Of a stretch of DNA of 64,000 nucleotides, positions 47,408 through 54,914 are shown piece by piece; position 1 is the stretch's first letter; every line of letters starts with the position of its first letter. A program made the translations under genes and the position numbers. The notes under the pieces were generated by a model. The model was not told the DNA's origin, ran no database searches, and saw nothing but the letters and a program-made list of their open reading frames with translations. The DNA is from Gammaproteobacteria bacterium (GTDB taxonomy: Bacteria > Pseudomonadota > Gammaproteobacteria > Natronospirales > REEB76), in assembly GCA_035279405.1 (NCBI GenBank), contig DATEHU010000026.1, positions 512,147 through 576,146 on the forward strand, written 5' to 3'.

Positions 47408-48262
47408 TCAGACTCCGGCCCGGGCTGCCGCCGGGCGACGCAGCAAATCCTCGCGCATGCGTTCCAGGCCTTCGGGCTGGGGCAGTTCCGCGAAAAAGCT
47501 CACCGCCACATGCCGGCCGCCAGAACTCACCTGATGGAACCAGCCGGCCGGCAGAAACAACATCTCGTTGGTGTTGACGTCGAAATCCATGCGCTGCTTT
47601 TCGGCCTCGGCATAGGCCGGGAAGCGCGCCAGATCGGGGTGATGAATATCCACCTGCGAAAGATGCGGCATGCCTGTGCCGCCTGCGTAGCGGATCAGGC
47701 CGTGCGGCTCGACCGTCAATAACTTACCCCGCGTGTACAGGTTCGGCGCCTGCGACGGCGGAAAAACCGTGAAGCGTTTGCGGCCCTGCACCACCACGTA
47801 CAGGTTGTCGTTGAAGTCATGATGCAGCGGCGTGGTGATATCCGTAGCGCTGTTCCCCATCCATAGATTGATGCTGCGCAACGGCAGGTCCTTGAAATAC
47901 TCCGGGATGTTGAAATCCCCCGCCAGTTGCAGCAACGGCGGCTCCAAAACCTTGTCGGTCTGCAGATTGAGATATAGATCCGGACTGCCGCCCGGCGCGG
48001 CCATGACCTGTTTTACAAAGTCGCGAAAGCGCATCGGCAGGTAGGAGGAACGCTCGGGCGCATAGTCCGGACTGCGGCTGCGCTTGAGCACCAGCACCGT
48101 GTGTGCGCCTGCCTTGTAGTCCAGATAATCGTCATCCCAAAGATGCGTGCGCCAGCCGAGTTGCGCCAGCGATTCGCTGCGCACGATCAACGGCCGGCGC
48201 TCCGCGTAGCGCAGATAAAACTCGGGCAGCGGCAGCGGATGCGTGAAGCGCTCGATGTCCAT
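47408..48262 (-). CDS. JmjC/cupin-8-type Fe(II) oxygenase
   Basis: 284 residues. The core cupin-8/JmjC fold is visible: NLWMGNSATDITTPLHHDFNDNLYVVVQG (read in parts) with iron ligands HxD in LHHDF, FTVFPP, and the distal His in LFLPAGWFHQV. The relatives are protein hydroxylases of the FIH/TYW5/JMJD5 kind, so a protein (or tRNA) target is plausible. It closes the island next to two tRNA genes. Confidence 0.87.
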   Translation of the reverse strand: MDIERFTHPLPLPEFYLRYAERRPLIVRSESLAQLGWRTHLWDDDYLDYKAGAHTVLVLKRSRSPDYAPERSSYLPMRFRDFVKQVMAAPGGSPDLYLNLQTDKVLEPPLLQLAGDFNIPEYFKDLPLRSINLWMGNSATDITTPLHHDFNDNLYVVVQGRKRFTVFPPSQAPNLYTRGKLLTVEPHGLIRYAGGTGMPHLSQVDIHHPDLARFPAYAEAEKQRMDFDVNTNEMLFLPAGWFHQVSSGGRHVAVSFFAELPQPEGLERMREDLLRRPAAARAGV

Positions 48263-48295
48263 GCGAGAATTTACGGCAAACCAGCCAAACCAGGG

Positions 48296-48372
48296 TGGCG
48301 TCCCGGGGCGGAGTTGAACCGCCGACCTTCCCCTTAGGAGGGGGATGCTCTATCCAACTGAGCTACCGGGAC
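48296..48372 (-). tRNA. tRNA-Arg (anticodon CCU)
   Basis: Acceptor GTCCCGG pairs with CCGGGAC; the anticodon stem TCCCC/GGGGA encloses CTCCTAA with anticodon CCT; T-arm GGCGGTTCAACTCCGCC; discriminator G; CCA encoded (48296-48298). Confidence 0.97.
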
Positions 48373-48424
48373 GCAGGCAAAAAAGCCGGGCGAGCCCGGC
48401 TGCATTATGCTGGAAATCAGAAAA

Positions 48425-48500
<76 letters not shown>

Positions 48501-48645
48501 GGCGCGCGCATTCTAGCATCGCGTCCGGACGCGGCCAATTTGCCGACAGAAGGCCATCGGCCGGCATGCGTGACACATTATGCTAGGCTTTTCCTGACAG
48601 CTGCCGTGGAGCATTCCCCCGCGTCACCTCCGGCAGGCAAACACA

Positions 48646-49053
48646 ATGCAGCGGTATTACAAACCCGGATTTGCAGTGCTCGTACTGGCGGCACTCTGGC
48701 TCGCGGCCTGCGGCGCGACGCCTCCGGTGCCGACCGTCCACGACGCCGGCGCCTCCGCCAAAATCTCACCGGTCCTGGTGCGGGCAGCTCAGCAATTGCA
48801 GCGTGGTGACAGCCTGCCCGCGAACGGCCCAGTGCGCAGCGACGCACAGGGGAGGATCCAGGTTTACGTCCATGTCAGCGACACTTCGGCCACAGTGGTA
48901 GCCGCCCTTGCCGGTCACGGCCTGCAGGACACTGTCCTCAGCCCGGAGATGCGCATTATCCAAGGATGGATAACGCCCTCGGATATGATGAGTCTCGCGA
49001 CGTTGCCGTTCGTTACCTATATCTCGCCTCCAACCTATGGCAAGCCACGTTGA
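48646..49053 (+). CDS. Lipoprotein resembling the propeptide of the adjacent protease
   Basis: 135 residues. Signal with lipobox LAACGAT (Cys near residue 22). The mature part (QGRIQVYVHVSDTSATVVAAL; VLSPEMRIIQGWITPSD; LATLPFVTYISPPTY) lines up by eye with residues about 75-145 of the protease encoded 11 bp downstream (AGQVQVYLHSDARG; VTSPELGVVQAWIPADK; AALPGVTRITLPHY). It may be a free-standing, membrane-anchored propeptide homologue that folds or inhibits the protease. The role is inferred. Confidence 0.8.
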   Translation: MQRYYKPGFAVLVLAALWLAACGATPPVPTVHDAGASAKISPVLVRAAQQLQRGDSLPANGPVRSDAQGRIQVYVHVSDTSATVVAALAGHGLQDTVLSPEMRIIQGWITPSDMMSLATLPFVTYISPPTYGKPR

Positions 49054-49064
49054 AGGTATGTTCC

Positions 49065-51356
49065 ATGAATAACAGACATCCCCTGTATTTGATCTTGGCG
49101 GTAGCCACCGTGGTGCCTGTGGCCAGCTGGGCCACCCCATCTGCGGCTGCCCACAAACTTGCCCCGCGGCTCGCCGTCATCGCGTACGCCGCTACCCATC
49201 AGGAAACAGAAGCGCTCATGGCGCCCGCCCTTACCCGCCAACTGTTCCGCAAGAATTCACCGCTGGACGCGCGCTGGAATGCCGCCGGCCAGGTGCAGGT
49301 TTATCTGCATTCCGACGCGCGCGGCACCTCGCCTGGCGCCCAAGAGCTGGCGGCACTCGGCGCGACGGGAGTTGTGACCAGCCCCGAACTCGGCGTGGTG
49401 CAGGCCTGGATACCAGCGGACAAACTGGTGACGGCCGCAGCGCTTCCAGGCGTTACGCGCATTACGCTTCCACATTACGCCGTGGCGAAACGCACCCGGC
49501 CGGGCCATGCATTGCCCCGCACTGGGTCGGTGGACACCCAGGGCGACCAGATTCTGGGTGCTGCCCAGTTCCGGCAGCTCACCGGGTTCAACGGCCAAGG
49601 CATTGCGGTGGGTGTAATCTCGGACGGTGATGACCATATAGCCGCCTCCCAAGGTACTGGCGACCTGCCCGCCACCATCTGGAACGATCCCAACAACGCG
49701 GGCAGCTTCAAGAGTTCCGGCGATGAAGGCACGGCCATGATGGAGATCGTTTACGATCTCGCGCCCGGAGTACAGCTCGGATTTTGCGGCCCGCAAACTA
49801 CCGTGGACTTCGTCACCTGCCTGAATGATTTCGTCGCGCATTTCGGCAACAGCAACCTGGTGATCGCCGATGATCTCGGTTTCCCCGGCGTGGCCATGTT
49901 CACCGACGGCGGCTTTGCCACCGCGGTGAAAAACTTTTCCATTGCCAATCCCGCCGTACGGCTGGTGACCGCCGCCGGCAATGACGCCCAGGGATTCTGG
50001 TCGGGCAACTGGAAACCGCTCGACCTGCCAAATGCCGCCGTCAACAGCGGCAACCCCGTCAAAATCAACGGCATCACCTACAGCCAGATTCAGAATTTCA
50101 GCGTCGGAAGCACACCGACTACGCAATTGAAAATCGGCGTACAGGCCAGCGATACGCTCAGCTGGATGGTCGAATGGGGCGACACCTGGGTGCCGAGCAA
50201 TCAAATTACCGGCACCACGCCGAATGATCCGAACGATTACGATGTTGTGCTGCTGGACGCCAATGGCAACGTGCTGGCCTGCAATATCGGGATCAATTTC
50301 GGCGCCGCAGCTTCGCCGCCCGCGCCCGACAGTTGTCCGTACAGCGGCACGGCCGGGCCGACGAACACCCCGGGACCACAGCCGATTCAGGGCAACACCT
50401 GGACCAATAACACCGGAAACGTGGCGGCCGTGAGCCTCAAGATACTCTATGCTCCCGGAGACGGCACCCCGGACACCCATATCAAGGTGTGGGCCTACAC
50501 CAAGAAATTCCAGATCAACATGCAACCGTCGGTTGCCGCCGGCAGCATCTACGGTCAATCGGCGCTGCCCTATCCCTACGAAGTCACGGCTGGCGCTGTG
50601 GCCGCGCAAAACAATCCCGCACACCAGATCGAACCCTACAGTTCCCAGGGCCCGGTATTTCTCTTTCAGCCGGCCAGCGGTGCCAGCTCGCGCATGAAAC
50701 CGGATTTCGTCGGCGTGGATGGGGTAAGCATCACCGGTGCGGGCGGCTTCTCAAATCCGTTCTACGGCACTTCGGCGGCGGCTCCGCACATCGCCGGATT
50801 GATCGCACTGCTGGAATCGGGATATCCGAGTGCGGACCCATACGTGCTGCTGAAAGCCGGGGCCACGCCACTCGGAAACGGCAATCCCAACGGCGTATAC
50901 GGATATGGCCTGCCGGATGCGGCGCGCTCCGTGGGATCCAATTATCCGGCGCCGCTTGCCAACATTACGGCCCCGTCCGGAAGCAGCACCATCAGCGCTG
51001 GACAGTCGCTGGCGTTCACCGGCACTTGCTCGGCAAACGGTGCACCCGGCAGCGTCACTTACAACTGGAATTTCGGCGCTGCCTCCGGCGTTCCGGATGC
51101 GAGCACGCCCAATCCTACGGCTACGTTCCAGTTTTTCGGCCAGTATACGGTGACGCTGACCTGCACCAACCAGTTCGGAGTCACCAGCACGCCGGCCACG
51201 CTGCAAGTTACCGTCAACGCCGCGCCCCCTGCGCCTGCCCCGGGCGGCAAAAGTGGTGGTGGTGGAGGGATGGACGCCGGGGTTCTGGCAGGCTTGCTGC
51301 TCGCTGTCGGTTTGAGTTTGCGGCGCCGTGCACCCGGCACACTGCACGGACGCTGA
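49065..51356 (+). CDS. S8-like secreted serine protease with PKD domain and C-terminal sorting tail
   Basis: 763 residues from ATG 49065 (GAAGG eight bases upstream). Signal peptide to about ASWA-TPS; propeptide to about residue 150; peptidase domain with VISDGDD (D187), TAAGND (oxyanion Asn, about 306) and GTSAAAPHIAG (S570). Where subtilases have HGT it reads DEGT (E221), followed by MEIVYD (E227, D231), so the usual catalytic His is absent. A PKD-like domain (about 625-710) precedes a Gly-rich GGKSGGGGG, a hydrophobic helix and RRR, a GlyGly-CTERM-like tail. Probably exported protease; specificity unknown. Confidence 0.88.
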   Translation: MNNRHPLYLILAVATVVPVASWATPSAAAHKLAPRLAVIAYAATHQETEALMAPALTRQLFRKNSPLDARWNAAGQVQVYLHSDARGTSPGAQELAALGATGVVTSPELGVVQAWIPADKLVTAAALPGVTRITLPHYAVAKRTRPGHALPRTGSVDTQGDQILGAAQFRQLTGFNGQGIAVGVISDGDDHIAASQGTGDLPATIWNDPNNAGSFKSSGDEGTAMMEIVYDLAPGVQLGFCGPQTTVDFVTCLNDFVAHFGNSNLVIADDLGFPGVAMFTDGGFATAVKNFSIANPAVRLVTAAGNDAQGFWSGNWKPLDLPNAAVNSGNPVKINGITYSQIQNFSVGSTPTTQLKIGVQASDTLSWMVEWGDTWVPSNQITGTTPNDPNDYDVVLLDANGNVLACNIGINFGAAASPPAPDSCPYSGTAGPTNTPGPQPIQGNTWTNNTGNVAAVSLKILYAPGDGTPDTHIKVWAYTKKFQINMQPSVAAGSIYGQSALPYPYEVTAGAVAAQNNPAHQIEPYSSQGPVFLFQPASGASSRMKPDFVGVDGVSITGAGGFSNPFYGTSAAAPHIAGLIALLESGYPSADPYVLLKAGATPLGNGNPNGVYGYGLPDAARSVGSNYPAPLANITAPSGSSTISAGQSLAFTGTCSANGAPGSVTYNWNFGAASGVPDASTPNPTATFQFFGQYTVTLTCTNQFGVTSTPATLQVTVNAAPPAPAPGGKSGGGGGMDAGVLAGLLLAVGLSLRRRAPGTLHGR

Positions 51357-51386
51357 AGATCCGGTTACCGCCGGTCCGGCATTCGA

Positions 51387-52721
51387 TCAAGGGGAAACCG
51401 CGGGACGCCCCACGGAATAGTGGCTGAATCCTGCGGCGCGCAGTTGCTGCGGGCTGTACAGATTGCGGCCATCGAAGATCACCGGATGTTTCAGGCGCCG
51501 CTTGATGTCGTTGAAGTCCGGGCTGCGGAACTGCAACCACTCGGTCATCACCACCAGCGCGTCGGCGCCGTCCAGGCACTCCATCGGCGTGGGGCACAGG
51601 CTGAGCAGCGGCTGATTTCCATACAGGCGCCGTGCTTCCGGCATCGCGGCCGGATCGTAGGCGCGCACCTTAACGCCTTCCTGCCACAGCGCTTCCATGA
51701 GCACGCGGCTCGGTGCCTCGCGCATGTCGTCGGTATTGGGTTTGAACGCCAGCCCCCAGAGCGCCAGCGTGAGGCCGCGCAGCTTGCCGCCAAAGTGCGC
51801 CTGGATCCTGCCGAACAGCAACTGCTTTTGGCGCCGGTTCACCTCTTCCACGGCCTGCAACAGCAGCGGCGCGTGTCCGGCCTTGATGGCGGTACGTGTG
51901 AGCGCCGACACGTCCTTCGGGAAACAGGAGCCGCCATACCCCACGCCCGCATACAGGAACGCGTAACCGATGCGTGCATCCGAGCCGATGCCCTTGCGCA
52001 CCTGTTCGATGTCCACGCCCAGGAGTTCGGCGATGTTGGCGAACTCGTTCATCGTGCTAATGCGCGCCGCCAGCATGGCATTGGCAGCGTACTTGGTGAA
52101 TTCCGCGTCGCGCACCGCCATGAGCATGAGACGCTCGTGATTGCGCGTGAACGGCGCATACACTGCGCGCATCACTTCGATGCTGCGCGCACTGTCCGCC
52201 CCCACCACGATGCGATCCGGATGGTTGAAATCCTCCACCGCGCTGCCTTCCTTGAGGAATTCCGGATTGGAGACCACGTCGAAGGGCAAATCCGTGCCGC
52301 GCTTGCGCAGTTGCGCGGCAATCTCCGCGCGCACCTGATCGGCGGTGCCCACCGGCACGGTGGACTTGTCCACCACGATCTTCTCGCTCTGCATGTGCGC
52401 GCCGACGGTGCGCGCCACTTCCAACACGTGGCGCAGATCGGCCGAGCCATCGTCGTCCGGCGGGGTGCCCACGGCGATGAACTGCAGCAAGCCGAATTGC
52501 ACGCCCTCCACCGGCTGGTCGGTGAATCCCAGCCGCCCGCTTTCCAGGCCCTCCGCGAGCAGGGCTTCCAGCCCCGGCTCGAAGATCGGCACCTCGCCCT
52601 GTTTGAGCCGCGCGACGCGCGCGCGGTCCACGTCCACGCACAGCACCTCATTGCCAATGCTGGCAAAGCAGGCGGCGCTCACCAGACCGACATAGCCGCT
52701 GCCGTGCACCGTGATTTTCAT
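51387..52721 (-). CDS. ugd: UDP-glucose 6-dehydrogenase
   Basis: 444 residues. NAD-binding [14 protein letters not shown] at the N-terminus; catalytic Cys in [21 protein letters not shown] and [16 protein letters not shown] are family hallmarks. It oxidises UDP-glucose to UDP-glucuronate for exopolysaccharide or LPS sugars. No glycosyltransferase genes are nearby, so the downstream use is unknown. Confidence 0.95.
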   Translation of the reverse strand: MKITVHGSGYVGLVSAACFASIGNEVLCVDVDRARVARLKQGEVPIFEPGLEALLAEGLESGRLGFTDQPVEGVQFGLLQFIAVGTPPDDDGSADLRHVLEVARTVGAHMQSEKIVVDKSTVPVGTADQVRAEIAAQLRKRGTDLPFDVVSNPEFLKEGSAVEDFNHPDRIVVGADSARSIEVMRAVYAPFTRNHERLMLMAVRDAEFTKYAANAMLAARISTMNEFANIAELLGVDIEQVRKGIGSDARIGYAFLYAGVGYGGSCFPKDVSALTRTAIKAGHAPLLLQAVEEVNRRQKQLLFGRIQAHFGGKLRGLTLALWGLAFKPNTDDMREAPSRVLMEALWQEGVKVRAYDPAAMPEARRLYGNQPLLSLCPTPMECLDGADALVVMTEWLQFRSPDFNDIKRRLKHPVIFDGRNLYSPQQLRAAGFSHYSVGRPAVSP

Positions 52722-52801
52722 GTTTGTTCCGGTGGTTGTCGTCCGAATTTGCGCGCATTATATCAGCGCATCCCTGCAGACCCGCCGCGTAAAACCTTCA
52801 C

Positions 52802-53251
52802 ATGCTGCACATTGGCGATCCCGCACCCGATTTCGAACTCCCGGACCAGGATGCGAGGCCGGTGCGCCTGTCCCAACGCCTCGCGCAGGGTCCGGTGCTG
52901 CTGTACTTTTATCCCGCGGACTTCACGCCGGTATGCACGCGTGAAGCCTGTGGCTTCCGCGCGCTGCAGCCGCAACTCGAACAACAGGGCGCCGCGGTCA
53001 TCGGCATCAGTCCGCAGGACAGCGCCAGCCATGCACGCTTCCGGCAACGCCACGGACTGGCCTTCACGCTGCTATCCGACCCGGACAAACGCGTAATCCG
53101 TGCTTACGGTTGCGACGGGCCGCTGGGTTTCGGCGTCAGGCGCGTCAGTTACCTCATTGGCGCCGATAGGCGAATCAAGGCCCGCGTGCACGCCGCGTTT
53201 CGGGTCAGCCGCCACCTTGAATTGGCCGGGGATCTGCTTGCAAAGCGCTGA
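52802..53251 (+). CDS. Peroxiredoxin, BCP/PrxQ type
   Basis: 149 residues. Thioredoxin fold with peroxidatic Cys in FTPVCTREACGF; a second Cys five residues later is the PrxQ-type resolving position. GDPAPDFELPDQDA is the usual N-terminus. It reduces hydroperoxides in the cytoplasm with a thioredoxin-like donor. It stands alone, divergent from ugd. Confidence 0.93.
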   Translation: MLHIGDPAPDFELPDQDARPVRLSQRLAQGPVLLYFYPADFTPVCTREACGFRALQPQLEQQGAAVIGISPQDSASHARFRQRHGLAFTLLSDPDKRVIRAYGCDGPLGFGVRRVSYLIGADRRIKARVHAAFRVSRHLELAGDLLAKR

Positions 53252-53797
53252 ATAATTCGCAAGTCCCGCGGCACCAGAATCAGCACGCCGCGATGCGGCT
53301 GCCGCCCGCCGTTTGCGGAAACCGGTACGCGCAGCAACATGACCAATGTCACTTGCGCCGTATAGCGAATCGCTATAGCATCTCCGGCTCTTTTTGGCCC
53401 TGTGCCGGGATGCCCCGCAGTGAACATCATGGACCGGTGTCCGGGCGCAGTTTCCTTCGGCGGCACCCGCGGGCGCGATCTCCAGACGTGCATTGACACC
53501 CTCATCAGCCAGCGGCGCGTGACCGGGCATGACGTGCCCCCTACTACGCGGGATGCAGCAGGCCTGCAGGGCCGCCGGCAGCCCGCGGAGCATGGGGCAG
53601 GTGCGGCAGAATCCCAAGCTCCCGTAATGTGTCAAACCGGCTTGCCATCCGCATGGCCTGTATCACAGGGAATCGGGAACCGCGGGCAGTTCCTCGCGTC
53701 AAAGCCGACTATGGCTCACATTGGGTTGCGCACGTACGTTCATGAACGCGATGCCGGCAGCCCCGACCTTCGACCTATTTGAGACGAGGATAGCTTA
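53252..53797. other. 546-bp non-coding gap before the RND efflux genes
   Basis: No gene recognised; an open frame at 53402-53782 has no family-like content or ribosome site. It contains the exact dyad at 53361-53377 and a 12-bp palindrome CGTTCATGAACG at 53737-53748, about 50 bp before the efflux start. The long leader could carry regulation or a small RNA; neither can be shown from sequence alone. Confidence 0.55.
53361..53377. promoter_or_regulatory. Perfect 17-bp dyad (candidate operator)
   Basis: TATAGCGA-A-TCGCTATA is an exact inverted repeat with a central A. Its right arm could serve as a -10 box (TATAGC, 53374-53379) behind TTGCGC at 53353-53358 with a short 15-bp spacer, so a protein bound here could block a promoter reading toward the efflux operon. 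No regulator gene is adjacent. Confidence 0.45.
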
Positions 53798-54895
53798 ATG
53801 GCCAAGCGCATTATCATCAGCATAGTCATCATGCTCGGCGTCATGATCCTCATCTACGGGGCGTGGGGCGCCAAATTGTATGCGGCCATCCAGGGCTTCA
53901 AGAACATGAAGCAGGAAACGGTGGTATCGGATGCGCCCGCCCAGCAGGAAACCTGGAAGCCCTACTTCACTTCGGTCGGCAATCTCACGCCGGTACAGGG
54001 CGTGGAGGTGAGCAATCAGCTGGCGGGCAACGTGACCGGAATTTATTTCCAGTCCGGCACGCAGGTCAAGAAAGGTCAGCTGCTGGTGCAGTTGGACGAC
54101 AGCAGCCAGCGCGCGCAGCTTGTTGGTTTGCAAGCCCAAGTGCAGCTCGCTCAATTGAATTACGCACGCGCCCAGGAGCTCATCAAACAGCACCTGATCT
54201 CCACATCGGATCTGGACACCGCCGAAAACAACCTCAAACAGGCCCAATCCAATCTGCAAAATGACCTGAGCGCGATCGACAAACTTGCGATGCGTGCGCC
54301 GTTTGCAGGCCAGATCGGCATCCGCAACGTCAACCTCGGCCAGTACCTGCCGGTCGGCACCAGCATTGCCGGTCTGCAGTCGCTGGACAGACTTTACGTG
54401 CAGTTTGGCCTGCCCGAGCAGCAGCTGGCGCCACTCGCCCGAGGCCAGCAAGTGGAAGTCACGGTGGATGCCTATCCCGGCAAGGTGTTCAACGGCGAAC
54501 TCGACGCCATCAATTCCGCCGTGGACCCCAACACCCACAACATCAGCGTGCAGGCCATCATCCACAATGCGGGGCACCTGCTGCGCGCCGGCATGTTCGC
54601 CAATGTGCGCGTATATGCGGGCGCGCCGCAAACCGTGGTCACGGTCCCGACCACCGCCGTGGACTATTCGCTCTACGGTTCTTCGGTATTTCTCGTGAAA
54701 CAGGAGGGCAAGGATACGGACGGCAAACCGGTCCTCAAGGTCACCCAGCAGTTCGTCACTACCGGTCAGGAGCGTGACGGGCGCGTGGCGATCACCAAGG
54801 GCTTGAAGGCCGGCGACGTGATCGTCACCGCCGGCCAGCAGAAACTGCAGAACGGCATGCAGGTGGAAATCAACAACAGCGTGAAGCTGGATTGA
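53798..54895 (+). CDS. RND efflux periplasmic adaptor (membrane fusion protein)
   Basis: 365 residues. One N-terminal membrane anchor (IIISIVIMLGVMILIYGAW), a lipoyl/barrel-sandwich part (VSNQLAGNVTGIYFQSGTQVKKGQ read in parts), an alpha-helical hairpin (about 100-165), then a beta-barrel with FGLPEQQLAPLARGQQVEV. It links the inner-membrane pump to an outer-membrane channel. SD-like GAGGAT lies ahead of the ATG. Closest in style to MexH/MdtA-type adaptors. The pump gene follows after 19 bp. Confidence 0.93.
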   Translation: MAKRIIISIVIMLGVMILIYGAWGAKLYAAIQGFKNMKQETVVSDAPAQQETWKPYFTSVGNLTPVQGVEVSNQLAGNVTGIYFQSGTQVKKGQLLVQLDDSSQRAQLVGLQAQVQLAQLNYARAQELIKQHLISTSDLDTAENNLKQAQSNLQNDLSAIDKLAMRAPFAGQIGIRNVNLGQYLPVGTSIAGLQSLDRLYVQFGLPEQQLAPLARGQQVEVTVDAYPGKVFNGELDAINSAVDPNTHNISVQAIIHNAGHLLRAGMFANVRVYAGAPQTVVTVPTTAVDYSLYGSSVFLVKQEGKDTDGKPVLKVTQQFVTTGQERDGRVAITKGLKAGDVIVTAGQQKLQNGMQVEINNSVKLD

Positions 54896-54914
54896 CCTGC
54901 CGGAGCCGCCGACC

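Noticed and set aside
28871-48262. RiPP-type cluster with a precursor peptide
   Set aside because: I searched the gaps at 36696-36792, 41450-41822 and 45179-45236 and found no short frame with a leader/core pattern, and no protease or exporter dedicated to a peptide. The idea is not excluded, since a precursor could be elsewhere.
53402-53782. 126-residue frame before the RND genes
   Set aside because: No ribosome site and no family-like or domain-like sequence; codon use is not like its neighbours'.
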